Below are positions 1-8,625 of a DNA stretch of 64,000 bases, piece after piece; within the stretch, counting starts at the first letter, position 1, and each line of letters starts with the position of its first letter. The stretch is from assembly GCF_014694385.1 (NCBI RefSeq), contig NZ_JAAOCA010000015.1, positions 62,001 through 126,000 of the forward strand, in the 5' to 3' direction. Below the pieces are notes generated by a model, which made no database searches, had not been told where the DNA came from, and saw only the letters and a program-made list of their open reading frames with translations. This DNA is from Pseudomonas typographi (GTDB taxonomy: Bacteria > Pseudomonadota > Gammaproteobacteria > Pseudomonadales > Pseudomonadaceae). Both the position numbers and the translations under genes were made by a program.

Positions 1-228
1 CAACCGCTGCAAGCTGACGCGGGCCCGCCCCGTACCCCCAGGCACAGATTGTGCACGGCAACTGCCGCATCGGCACCTAGGCATCATCAGCGCGCCGCCC
101 CATTCACCCTCAGCTAAACCACCGCACTGCCGGATCCAGATCACGGCAAGTGGCCCGCTACACCCTACCTGTTGCCCAAATCGCAACAGGCACTGCATCA
201 GCACCCCAACGCCGTTCGGGAGGCAACC

Positions 229-1131
229 TTGAACTTCACCGCTTTTCGCTATTTCAACGAGGTCGCAAGATCCAAGGCCATCCGCCGCGCCGCGGACCGG
301 CTGCACGTCACCCCGTCGGCGGTCAGCCGGCAGATTTCCCTGCTGGAGCATCAGTTCGGTGCGCCCTTGCTGGAGCGCTCGAAACACGGCGTCGAGCTCA
401 CGGCCGCCGGTGTCATGCTAGAGCGCTATACGCGCACGCTGTTCAGGAACCTGGAACGTGTTCAAGAGGGGATCGCCGCCTTTCGCTCGCTAGACCAGGG
501 CGAGGTGAAAGTCCACGCCATGGAAGGTGTGCTGTCGAACTTCCTGCCCGAGACAATAGCCGCCTTTCTTGCGCTGCACCCGCGCATCGATTTCCGTATT
601 ACCACTTGCTCCAGCGACTTGATCGTCGAAGCGTTGATCCGCGATGAAACCGATATCGGCATCATCTACAACCCCGAATTGCGCTTTGAAATCGAAGTGG
701 TGGCCGAGCGCAAAGAGCCCGTAATGTGCTTGGTGGCCAAGCACGATGAACTGGCCAACGAGCCCAGCGTGAGCCTGCAGCAATTGTGCAAAAAGCCCTT
801 GGCCCTGCCCCGCCAAAGTTTCGGCTTGCGTCAGCTTTTCGACCGCACAGCGGAGTCCAAGCTCTTGAAGCCGCGCATCGTCGTGGAGGCTAACAACCTG
901 GAGATTCTGCGCGCCTCGGCGGTGCTGGGCACCTGCGTCACCATCGGCCCGGAGATTGCAGCGCGCCGCGAAATTGAAGCCGGGCTGTTGAAGGCAGTCC
1001 CCATCGAACTGGAGTCGTTCAAAAACGTGCGTTCGGCGGTTTGCGTGCACCAGGAACGGGTGCCCAGCTATGCCAGCAATGCCTTCTTGAAGTTCCTCAA
1101 GGGCCGCTTTCCTGTCGGCGCAACGGTGTGA
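229..1131 (+). CDS. LysR-family transcriptional regulator (first of three)
   Basis: A 300-residue LysR-type regulator. The N-terminal winged helix-turn-helix is clear (AADRLHVTPSAVSRQIS, roughly residues 20-36), followed by a type 2 periplasmic-binding-protein-like effector domain to the C-terminus. I chose the TTG at 229 because GGGAGG lies 5 bases upstream at 218-223; a TTG at 172 in the same frame would add 19 residues unlike the family. It stands 130 bases upstream of, and on the same strand as, the Rut-like operon, so it probably controls that operon, although LysR genes are more often divergent from their targets. The inducer is unknown. The 228 bases to its left contain no gene I recognise. 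Confidence 0.88.
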   Translation: MNFTAFRYFNEVARSKAIRRAADRLHVTPSAVSRQISLLEHQFGAPLLERSKHGVELTAAGVMLERYTRTLFRNLERVQEGIAAFRSLDQGEVKVHAMEGVLSNFLPETIAAFLALHPRIDFRITTCSSDLIVEALIRDETDIGIIYNPELRFEIEVVAERKEPVMCLVAKHDELANEPSVSLQQLCKKPLALPRQSFGLRQLFDRTAESKLLKPRIVVEANNLEILRASAVLGTCVTIGPEIAARREIEAGLLKAVPIELESFKNVRSAVCVHQERVPSYASNAFLKFLKGRFPVGATV

Positions 1132-1260
1132 GGGCGTTCTAATTTGGGCAACACGCCATGCAGCAATCCCTGTTACGGCCGGGCCGTCGCGCTGTGCAAT
1201 AAAGGCATCCGTGAATGCCGCCATTTGGCGTTCAGCCCGAACCCGAATAGAGGACAAGAG

Positions 1261-2094
1261 ATGCCGAGCATCGTCACCAATGGAATCCGGACTCATTACG
1301 AGATCCATGGCAGTGGGCCGGCGCTTATTTTCGCCTCTGGGTTGGGGGGCACAGGGGCCTACTGGGCACCGCAGGTCGAGGCATTTTCGAATGATTTCAC
1401 CGTGGTCACCTATGACCAGCGTGGTGCTGGCAAGTCCGAACACCCGGCCGGGCCCTACAGCATCGAGATGCTCGCCGATGACCTGCAAGCGCTGATTGCG
1501 GCGTTGCACCTGGACCGCCCGGTACTGATCGGCCACTCCACCGGCGGCGCCATCGGCCAATGCCTGGCCGCCCGCGCGCCGCACCTGCTGGCCGGCATGC
1601 TGTTGTATGCGAGCTGGGCGAAGTCCGATGCGCACTTCAATTGGTGTTTCCGCATGCGCCGTGCCCTGCTCGAAGGCACCTCGTTGGAAGAGTACGTGCA
1701 CGGCAGCGCGTTGTTTCTGTACCCGCCGGAGCACGTGCGTACCCATGCCGAAAGGTTATCGCCGGCGTTGCTGGCTTCCGTAGCGAACTTCCCGGCACGG
1801 GAGACGGTGCTGCATCGGATCGACGCGATCATGGCCCATGACGCCAGTGCGCAGTTGGCGAAGATCCAGGTTCCCGTGTGGGTGGTGTGCGCCCAGGACG
1901 ACATCCTTACCCCGCCCTACCAGTCGCGGCTGCTGGCCGAGGGTATCCCCGGTGCCCAGTTGCAGGTAGTCGCCCAAGGCGGCCACAGCTTCTCGGAAAC
2001 CGAAACAGACACTTTCAACCGTATCGTGCTCGCCTTTCTTTCCAGAATCGGCCTCGCACACACCGACCTGCCCGTTATTGAAGCAAGGAGTTGA
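1261..2094 (+). CDS. alpha/beta hydrolase, RutD-like
   Basis: A 277-residue alpha/beta hydrolase. The nucleophile elbow GHSTGG places the catalytic Ser near residue 93; the acid lies in the AQDD stretch near residue 210 and the His in GGHSFSE near the C-terminus, so the triad looks intact. The ATG at 1261 follows GAGGACAAGAG; the longer upstream reading has no comparable site. In the Rut pathway RutD accelerates aminoacrylate hydrolysis, and the neighbours (RutA-like, RidA/RutC-like, RutF-like) make a RutD-like role the best inference. The family is broad, however, and an esterase or C-C hydrolase role is possible. The stop codon is followed after two bases by the next start codon, so the genes are cotranscribed. 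Confidence 0.85.
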   Translation: MPSIVTNGIRTHYEIHGSGPALIFASGLGGTGAYWAPQVEAFSNDFTVVTYDQRGAGKSEHPAGPYSIEMLADDLQALIAALHLDRPVLIGHSTGGAIGQCLAARAPHLLAGMLLYASWAKSDAHFNWCFRMRRALLEGTSLEEYVHGSALFLYPPEHVRTHAERLSPALLASVANFPARETVLHRIDAIMAHDASAQLAKIQVPVWVVCAQDDILTPPYQSRLLAEGIPGAQLQVVAQGGHSFSETETDTFNRIVLAFLSRIGLAHTDLPVIEARS

Positions 2095-2096
2095 GC

Positions 2097-3215
2097 ATGC
2101 TTGGCAACGACCACAGAACCGTGGAGTTGGGTGTTTTCCTGCCCGTAGGCAATGGCGGCTGGATCACCTCCACCACCAGCCCTCAACTGCCGGCCACCTA
2201 CGACTACAACAAGCAAGTCACCCTGCTGGCGGAAAACCTGGGCTTCGATTTCGCCCTGTCGATGGCCAAATGGCGGGGTTACGGTGGCCCGTCAAAGCAT
2301 TGGGACGTGACCCTGGAAAGCCTCACGACCATGGCCGGGCTGGCAGAAGCCACCCGCCGCATCGGCGTTTGGGGTACCGTTCACACCATGGTCTTCCACC
2401 CCGCCGTGGTGGCCAAGATGTCAGCCGTGCTCGATCAAATCTCCAAAGGGCGCTTCGGCCTGAATATCGTGTCGGGCTCCAACCCCACCGACCAGGGGCA
2501 GATGGGCCTGTGGATGGACCTGGACCACACCGAGCGCTACGAAATAGCCGAGGAATGGCTCACCGTGCTCAAGCGCCTGTGGGCCGAGGACCGCGTGGAC
2601 CACAAAGGCAAGCATTACGAACTGACCGACTGCATGTCGAACCCCAAACCCGCGAGCCCCCCGCCGATCATCTGCGCGGGTGCCTCGGACCGGGGCTTCC
2701 TGTTCACCATCCGTAACTGCACAGGCAGCTTCATGCTCGGCTCCGACCACGATGACTTCATCAAGACCGGCCTGCGCGCCAAGCAACTGGCCGCGCAGGA
2801 AGGCAAGCCCGGCTTCAAGACCTACGGCCTGTTCACCATCGTTCCGGGCGCCACCGATGCCGAGGCCCGTGAGCGGGTTGCCTTGTATGACGCCGGCGTC
2901 GACACCATCGCGCTCGACAACCAAACGCGTGAGTACTCCGGCGACAAGAGCTTCAAGCAAAACACCATGGCCCAGCGCTTCGTCTCCCAAGGCGAGCAGC
3001 GCAACTCGATGACCCGCGCGGCGCTGGTGGGCTCGCCGGAAACCATCGGCAACAAGCTCGCCGAAATCGTCAAAGGGGCGCAGCTTGACGGCGTCACGGT
3101 GATCGTGCCGGATTTCATCGACGACCTGCGAACGGTGGGCACCGAGGTACTAGAGGTGCTCGAAATGAACGGCGTGCACACCCATGCACGCGCGCAGCAA
3201 AAGGCGGCGAGCTGA
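2097..3215 (+). CDS. RutA-like flavin-dependent monooxygenase (LLM class)
   Basis: A 372-residue luciferase-like (LLM) monooxygenase closely resembling pyrimidine oxygenase RutA, which opens the uracil ring using FMN and oxygen. Shared landmarks are the start (LGVFLPVGNGGW), the FDFALSMAKWRGYGG segment near residue 55, and a GRFGLNIVSG stretch near residue 120. ATG 2097 has AAGGAG six bases upstream. The protein needs reduced FMN from a partner reductase; the likely partner at 9673 in the same operon carries a nonsense codon. Sequence outside the core differs from E. coli RutA, so the substrate may be another N-heterocycle rather than uracil. Confidence 0.85.
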   Translation: MLGNDHRTVELGVFLPVGNGGWITSTTSPQLPATYDYNKQVTLLAENLGFDFALSMAKWRGYGGPSKHWDVTLESLTTMAGLAEATRRIGVWGTVHTMVFHPAVVAKMSAVLDQISKGRFGLNIVSGSNPTDQGQMGLWMDLDHTERYEIAEEWLTVLKRLWAEDRVDHKGKHYELTDCMSNPKPASPPPIICAGASDRGFLFTIRNCTGSFMLGSDHDDFIKTGLRAKQLAAQEGKPGFKTYGLFTIVPGATDAEARERVALYDAGVDTIALDNQTREYSGDKSFKQNTMAQRFVSQGEQRNSMTRAALVGSPETIGNKLAEIVKGAQLDGVTVIVPDFIDDLRTVGTEVLEVLEMNGVHTHARAQQKAAS

Positions 3216-3610
3216 TGATATCCGGACCATTCAACCCCGCGGGCCTTAAGCGCCAGAGCTATTACAACCACGCCATCGTCCGCGCTGGCCAGCCGGTATT
3301 CCTCACCGGCCAGGTGGCCTGGGACGTCGAAGGCCAGGTGGTGGGCAAAGGCGATATCGATGCCCAGGCACTGAAGATCTGGGAAAACATCGGCCTGGCC
3401 TTGGCCGACCTCGGCGTGGGCCCGCAAGCCGTGGTGAAGCTGACCACCTATGCGCTGTCGCGGGAGGCGATCCCAGCATTGCACCGCGCCCGCGCGGCCT
3501 TTTTCGCCGGCCATCCATTGCCTGCCAGCACCTTTATCGTGGTGGCGGGGCTTGCCGACCCGGAGCTTCTGGCCGAAATCGACGTGACATTGATCCTGCC
3601 ACTGAACTGA
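3215..3610 (+). CDS. RidA/YjgF/RutC-family protein, first copy
   Basis: A 131-residue Rid-family protein whose ATG overlaps the preceding stop (TGATG), indicating translational coupling to the RutA-like gene. Rid proteins form trimers; RidA and RutC act on reactive enamines/imines or aminoacrylate. The C-terminal motif reads PASTFIVV followed by EIDVTLI. The active-site Arg (Arg105 of RidA, expected after PA) is replaced by Ser, as in Rid subfamilies that lack classical imine deaminase activity. Its position in the operon is that of RutC, but the missing Arg argues against simple RutC chemistry. Confidence 0.87.
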   Translation: MISGPFNPAGLKRQSYYNHAIVRAGQPVFLTGQVAWDVEGQVVGKGDIDAQALKIWENIGLALADLGVGPQAVVKLTTYALSREAIPALHRARAAFFAGHPLPASTFIVVAGLADPELLAEIDVTLILPLN

Positions 3611-3666
3611 CTGCATCACTGAAGCCCCCTCTGCCTTTCGTCGCAGTGCGACCAGGAGTCTGGACC

Positions 3667-4629
3667 ATGAAAACTCACACGATGCTGGCTATTACGGCGG
3701 CTGCGGCCATCAACTGTGCTTCGTTCGCCCATGCAGCGGACGCGCCGCGCGTGGCCGCGCTGTTCACCCAGACCGTTACCCAGGGCACCTGGGATACGGC
3801 AGGCTACGCAGGCTTCAAGGCGATGGCCGAGCAACAGGGCATGAAGCCCAGTTACCTGGAGAATACCTCCTACGAATCGGCGCCCGCCGCACTGCGCCAA
3901 TTGGCCTCAGACGGGGTCAAGCTGATCATCGCGCACTCGTCGGGCTACTCGGCGGCGATCAAGGAAGTGGCACCGGCGTTCCCCAATACCCAATTCGTGC
4001 TCTATTCCTACGAGGGCTCAACGGGCAACCTGCCGAACTATTCGGCCTGGTCGGTGGACTGGGATGAGTACGGTTTCGTGCTAGGCGCACTGGCCGCGGC
4101 GGCGAGCAAATCGGGCCATATCGCGGTGATTGGCGGCGAGTCCATCCCCTCCTCCGAACGCACCATGCAATTCATCAAAAAGGGCGCGGCCTACGTCAAC
4201 CCCAAGGTGCAGGTCGATACCGCCTATGTGGGCTCATTCGTCGATGTCGCCCGGGCCAAGGAGATCGCCACGGGGGTGATCGCGCGCGGTGCGGATTTCG
4301 TGATTCCCTCGGCCGACACCGCCGATGCCGGCATTCAGCAGGCGGCGGATGAAGAAGGGGTGCTGACCATCGGCTCTTATGCCGACCAGGCGGAAACCTA
4401 CCCCAACTCGGTGGTGACCTCCACAGTGATGAACTTCAACAAATCCTACGCCGACATCGGCAAAGACTACGCGGCGGGCAAACTCGGCAACCGCCTCGTT
4501 ACCGAGAACCTCGCGTCCAGCGGCTGGTCGCTGAACATGCCCTTTGCCCATGTTGACCCAAGCGTGCAAGCCAAGGTGGTGAAGGTGATGGACGACCTGA
4601 AGGCCGGCAAGATCAACGTCGAAGAGTAA
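3667..4629 (+). CDS. BMP-family ABC transporter substrate-binding protein
   Basis: A 320-residue periplasmic binding protein of the BMP (basic membrane protein, PnrA/Med-like) family, which generally binds nucleosides, purines or related compounds. A Sec signal peptide ends near residue 24 (ASFAHA, then ADAPRVAALF). The family-typical APAFPNTQFVLY segment lies near residue 100. ATG 3667 follows CCAGGAG. It is the first of four genes (binding protein, ATPase, two permeases) forming a complete importer; the ATPase start overlaps its stop (TAATG). The importer stands in place of the RutG permease of canonical rut operons. Confidence 0.9.
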   Translation: MKTHTMLAITAAAAINCASFAHAADAPRVAALFTQTVTQGTWDTAGYAGFKAMAEQQGMKPSYLENTSYESAPAALRQLASDGVKLIIAHSSGYSAAIKEVAPAFPNTQFVLYSYEGSTGNLPNYSAWSVDWDEYGFVLGALAAAASKSGHIAVIGGESIPSSERTMQFIKKGAAYVNPKVQVDTAYVGSFVDVARAKEIATGVIARGADFVIPSADTADAGIQQAADEEGVLTIGSYADQAETYPNSVVTSTVMNFNKSYADIGKDYAAGKLGNRLVTENLASSGWSLNMPFAHVDPSVQAKVVKVMDDLKAGKINVEE

Positions 4630-6143
4630 TGATCATGCCCGCCCCGCTCATCGAACTCGACCACGTATCGAAGCGCTACCCCAACGGTTTTCTCGCCCTG
4701 GACAACGTGTCGCTGGCCTTCCATGCCGGCGAAATTCACGCCCTGCTGGGTGAAAACGGCGCGGGTAAGTCGACGTTGATGAACATCCTCTACGGCGTCC
4801 ATGAACCCACCGAGGGCGGCGTTTTGATGCAGGGCCGGGAGGTTGTCCATCGGCGGCCGGCCGACGCCATTGCCCACGGCATCGGCATGGTGCACCAGCA
4901 TTTCAAGCTGGTAATGCCCTTCACCGTCACGGAAAACCTGGCGCTGGTGGCCAAGGGCGCGCGCCGCGCGGCGCTCAGGCGGCCCGCCGATGTTCGGGCC
5001 TTCATGGAAGGCTATGGCGTGGAGCTCGACCCGGCCGCCGTGGTCGGGCATTTACCACTGGCGTTACAACAGCGGGTGGAAATTCTCAAGGCGCTGGTCA
5101 ATGACAGCCGGGTGCTGCTGCTGGACGAGCCCTCGACCATTCTGACGCCGGCAGAGATTGAAAACCTGTACGCCACGCTACGGCGCATTCGTGATCGCGG
5201 GACGGCGGTGGCCGTGGTCACGCACAACGTCGATGAGGTACTGGCCCACGTCGAGCGCTACACCGTGCTCAAGCGCGGCAGAACCAACGGCACTGGCCTG
5301 ATCGCGGGCACCACGGCGGCGGACCTGGTAGAGCGCATTGTCGGCCACGCCGTGGCCAACACCGAGCGCATCGGCCAGCCACACACGGCCGGCGCCGAAC
5401 GCATGCGCCTGGCCGGCGTTTCGCTTCGGCCCAGCAGCGGCTCACCGGGCTTGCACGAAGTTGACCTGGCATTGCATGCCGGGGAAGTGGTGGGGGTCGC
5501 GGGTGTCGAAGGCAATGGCCAGACCGAACTGTTCGAGCTGCTGGCCGGCCAACGGCGCCCGGAGGCGGGGTTAGTGCAACACAGCGGCCCACGCAATACC
5601 GTTGCGCTGGTGCCTCAAGACCGCCACCACGAAGGGCTATCGCTGGACCTCTCGGTCGCGCAGAACCTGCTTTACCCAAAGATCATGCGGGGTGAATACC
5701 ACCGCGCGGGCCTGCTCGATCACCGGGCGATCGGCAAACAGGCGCAGGCCATGATCGCCGAGGCCGATATCCGCACCCATTCCCCTGCCAGCCCGGCACG
5801 GTCGCTGTCTGGCGGCAACCAGCAGAAAATCGTCGTGGCCCGCGCCATGGCGGAAGCCGCCTCGGTGGTGGTCGTTTACCAGCCCACCCGCGGGCTCGAT
5901 GTGGCCGCTGCGTTGGCGGTGTTACAGCGCCTGGCGACCGCGGCGGACGCCGGCACCACCGTGGTGATCATCTCATCGAACATCGAAGAACTGATCCGCG
6001 TCTCGGACCGCATCGTGGTGCTGAACGGCGGCCGCATCACCGGAGAACTCAGCGCTGCGAACGCGTCCGTGCAGGCCATCGGCCGGCTGATGACCCTTAG
6101 CCAGCCAACCCATTCAATGCCACTGGAGCCTGTCGATGCCTGA
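4629..6143 (+). CDS. BMP/nucleoside-type ABC transporter ATP-binding protein (two domains)
   Basis: A 504-residue double ATPase as in sugar and nucleoside importers. The first half has Walker A GENGAGKST near residue 43, Walker B LLLDEPSTILTPAE near residue 160 and, unusually, LPLALQQRVEI in place of a standard signature motif. The second half has a degenerate Walker A (GVEGNGQTELFELL), intact signature LSGGNQQKIVVARA near residue 395, and Walker B-like VVVYQPTRGLD. One degenerate site is normal in this subfamily. The start overlaps the binding-protein stop and the end overlaps the next permease by eight bases, so all are one transcript. Confidence 0.92.
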   Translation: MIMPAPLIELDHVSKRYPNGFLALDNVSLAFHAGEIHALLGENGAGKSTLMNILYGVHEPTEGGVLMQGREVVHRRPADAIAHGIGMVHQHFKLVMPFTVTENLALVAKGARRAALRRPADVRAFMEGYGVELDPAAVVGHLPLALQQRVEILKALVNDSRVLLLDEPSTILTPAEIENLYATLRRIRDRGTAVAVVTHNVDEVLAHVERYTVLKRGRTNGTGLIAGTTAADLVERIVGHAVANTERIGQPHTAGAERMRLAGVSLRPSSGSPGLHEVDLALHAGEVVGVAGVEGNGQTELFELLAGQRRPEAGLVQHSGPRNTVALVPQDRHHEGLSLDLSVAQNLLYPKIMRGEYHRAGLLDHRAIGKQAQAMIAEADIRTHSPASPARSLSGGNQQKIVVARAMAEAASVVVVYQPTRGLDVAAALAVLQRLATAADAGTTVVIISSNIEELIRVSDRIVVLNGGRITGELSAANASVQAIGRLMTLSQPTHSMPLEPVDA

Positions 6144-7221
6144 GCCGAAACGCCTGATCCCCGACCTACGCCGGCTGCTGGCCCGGCTCAGCGTACCGCT
6201 GTCGCTACGGGTAACGCTCAGTGCGTTCGTCGGTTCGTTGCTGCTGGGGCTGGGCTTGATCGCCTGCCTCGGCTTCCCGCTGCTGGCGGCGATACGCGTG
6301 GCAGTCGAAGGCGCGTTCGGTGACACGCGGGCGATCGCCGACACCTTGGTGTTCATGACGCCCAGGCTGCTGGTCGCCCTCGGGGCATTGGTGGCGATTC
6401 GCGGCGGTATGTTCAACCTCGGCGGCGAAGGGCAACTGCAAATGGGCGCGATCGGCGCCATGTTGCCCTTCCTTGCCTTCGGCGATATCGGCCCGGCGTT
6501 GCTGCCAATGGCCATTCTCTGCGGCGCGCTGTGTGGTGCGCTTTGGGGTGTGATCCCAGCGGTATTGAAATTATGGCGGGGAGCCGACGAGATCATCGTT
6601 ACGCTGTTGATGAACTTCATCGCGATCTACTGGCTAAAATACCTCGTTCAAGGGCCTATGCGGCCCAAAGGCTCGACCTTCAACATGTCGGCGCAACTGC
6701 CGCGCGACGGGCTTTTCCTGCCGCTGATCGAGGGCACCCGCCTGCATATGGGGGTGATCCTGGCAGTGCTGATCACCCTCGGCGTCTGGGTGATGCTGCA
6801 GCACACCGCCTTTGGCCTGAAGCTGCGCGCAAGCGGGCAAAGCCCAGGGTTCGTTCGCCTGCAGGGGGAATCGGCCGGGCGCACGATCCTCACGAGCATG
6901 GCGCTGTCAGGCGCCATCGGCGGCCTGGCAGGTACCTTCGAGGTGCTGGGCGTGCAATATCGCCTGATCGACGGTTTTTCCTCGGGCCTCGGTTTCGAAG
7001 GCCTCGCGGTCGCCTTCCTGGCTGGCCTGGAGCCGTTTGGCGCGCTGGTCGTCTCGTTGTACTTCGGGGCGATCAACAACGCGGCCCTGGCCCTGCAAAG
7101 CACGCTGTCGATCCCGGCGGCGCTGGCCGACGTACTCAGCGGGCTACCCATTCTTCTCCTTGCCGTGATCAGCGGCGCCATGCTTACCAAAGGAAGGCCC
7201 GTATGGACATCAACGCGGTAA
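6136..7221 (+). CDS. ABC transporter permease (BMP/nucleoside type), subunit 1
   Basis: A 361-residue inner-membrane permease of the branched-chain amino acid/ribose/nucleoside fold, with an N-terminal transmembrane helix near residues 25-50 and about eight to ten hydrophobic segments in all. Family landmarks are FNLGGEGQLQMGAI near residue 93 and GADEIIVTLLMNFIAIYW near residue 148. It overlaps the ATPase gene by eight bases and the second permease gene by nineteen. It forms the heterodimeric channel with the 7203 product. Confidence 0.9.
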   Translation: MPEPKRLIPDLRRLLARLSVPLSLRVTLSAFVGSLLLGLGLIACLGFPLLAAIRVAVEGAFGDTRAIADTLVFMTPRLLVALGALVAIRGGMFNLGGEGQLQMGAIGAMLPFLAFGDIGPALLPMAILCGALCGALWGVIPAVLKLWRGADEIIVTLLMNFIAIYWLKYLVQGPMRPKGSTFNMSAQLPRDGLFLPLIEGTRLHMGVILAVLITLGVWVMLQHTAFGLKLRASGQSPGFVRLQGESAGRTILTSMALSGAIGGLAGTFEVLGVQYRLIDGFSSGLGFEGLAVAFLAGLEPFGALVVSLYFGAINNAALALQSTLSIPAALADVLSGLPILLLAVISGAMLTKGRPVWTSTR

Positions 7222-8144
7222 CCCTGGCGCTGTTCCTGGCCGGTGGCCTAAGGCTCAGTGTGCCGGTGCTGCTCGCCGCCCTGGGTGAACTGGTATCGGA
7301 GCGCGCCGGTGTATTCACCATCGGCCTGGAGGGCCTGATGCTGTTCGGCGCCGTGGCTTCCGCCGTGGGCCTGGCGGCGACCGGCTCACCGATTGCCGCC
7401 TTGGCGCTGGGCATGCTGGGCGGCCTGCTGGCGGCCTGCGTGCTGGCGCTGGGCACCGTGCTGGCACGCGCCAATCAGATCGTGATGGGCATCGGTTTCA
7501 ACGTGTTCGCCCTGGGGGTAACGTCACTGGTGCGGCAGCTTGTGCTGGTCGACGCGCCACCGGCTGGCGCATTGCGCTCGGTGACGATGATGAAACTCCC
7601 CTGGTTGTCGGACATCCCCGTGCTCGGCCGCGCGCTGTTTTCCCAGAGCCCGGTGTTCTACTTCGCGGTGCTGCTTGCCGTCGCCCTGTGGCTGATGTTG
7701 CGCTTCACCCGGCTGGGGCTGCTGCTGCGGGCCGTGGGTGAGAACGCCGCCGCGGCCGATGCGGCCGGCCAACCGGTACTGCGCCTGCGATTTTCCGCCG
7801 CCGTGTTTACCGGGCTGTTGGCCGGGCTGGGCGGCGCCTATTTGTGCATCGTTGCGTCCGGCGGCACCTTTATCGACAACATGACCGCCGGCCGCGGCTA
7901 CCTGGCCATCGCCATCGCGATTTTCGCGCGCTGGATGCCGCTGCGTGCCCTGCTGGTGGCCGTAGCCCTGGGCTTGCTCGAAGCGCTGCAGTTCCAGGGG
8001 CAATACCTGGGCATCGAGCTTCCCGCGCCGCTGCTGATGGCAACACCGTTCGCCATTGCCTTGGTCGCCTGGATTGCGATGGGCCGGGCGGGCGCTGCGC
8101 CTGCCGACCTGGGCCGGCCATTTTTGCGCGGTGAAGGCCGCTGA
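7203..8144 (+). CDS. ABC transporter permease (BMP/nucleoside type), subunit 2
   Basis: A 313-residue permease, partner of the preceding one. The family signature FTIGLEGLMLFGAV is near residue 38, and ANQIVMGIGFNVFALG near residue 90. I chose ATG 7203 (preceded by AAAGGAAGG) because the open frame extends far upstream only as antisense-like reading over the first permease gene. It is very rich in Leu, Ala and Gly, as expected for multiple membrane helices. It completes the importer of the Rut-like operon. Confidence 0.9.
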   Translation: MDINAVTLALFLAGGLRLSVPVLLAALGELVSERAGVFTIGLEGLMLFGAVASAVGLAATGSPIAALALGMLGGLLAACVLALGTVLARANQIVMGIGFNVFALGVTSLVRQLVLVDAPPAGALRSVTMMKLPWLSDIPVLGRALFSQSPVFYFAVLLAVALWLMLRFTRLGLLLRAVGENAAAADAAGQPVLRLRFSAAVFTGLLAGLGGAYLCIVASGGTFIDNMTAGRGYLAIAIAIFARWMPLRALLVAVALGLLEALQFQGQYLGIELPAPLLMATPFAIALVAWIAMGRAGAAPADLGRPFLRGEGR

Positions 8145-8203
8145 CCGTTCACAACCCATGGGCCAACCAACCCGACACGCTGTCCCGACAATAGGAGCAT
8201 TAC

Positions 8204-8605
8204 ATGAATCAGGCAATCAACCCTGCAGGCTGGATCATCGGCAAAACCGCAACCGGCCTGAACCACCTCAACTGGGGTATCAAAGCCGGCAACCATGTTT
8301 ATGTCGCCGGCATGCTCTCCACCGACCCCATCGATGGCCACCTGGTAGGTGAAGGCGATATCGAGGTGCAGACGCGACGGGTGCTGGACAGCATCAAGGT
8401 GGTGCTGGAGGCGGCCGGCAGCAGCATGGACCACGTGACCATGAACCAGATTTTTCTGCGCAACCTGGACGATTACCACGCGTTCAACGAGATCTACGTG
8501 AGCTACTTTCCGAACCTGTTGCCAGCACGCTTTTGCGTGAAGCTGGAGATGGTCAGGCCAGAGTTCCTGGTCGAGATTGCGACCACCGCCGTGATTCCAT
8601 CCTGA
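8204..8605 (+). CDS. RidA/YjgF-family protein, second copy
   Basis: A 133-residue Rid protein with its own good ribosome site (ATAGGAG) before ATG 8204. Unlike the copies at 3215 and 26649 it keeps the active-site Arg (PARFCVKLEMV near residue 110) and the following EIATTAVIP. It is therefore the best candidate in this operon for a true imine or enamine deaminase, the job of RutC on aminoacrylate. Having two different Rid proteins in one operon suggests two reactive intermediates, or one catalytic and one structural paralogue. Confidence 0.88.
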   Translation: MNQAINPAGWIIGKTATGLNHLNWGIKAGNHVYVAGMLSTDPIDGHLVGEGDIEVQTRRVLDSIKVVLEAAGSSMDHVTMNQIFLRNLDDYHAFNEIYVSYFPNLLPARFCVKLEMVRPEFLVEIATTAVIPS

Positions 8606-8625
8606 CCGCCACGAGGGTACCGCAC

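Noticed and set aside
490..1746. Long minus-strand open frame opposite the first LysR and hydrolase genes
   Set aside because: It is antisense to two convincing genes, has no family features, and reflects high-GC codon bias.
6531..7202. Upstream extension of the second BMP permease frame
   Set aside because: It overlaps the first permease in another frame and has no membrane-protein character; ATG 7203 has a good ribosome site.
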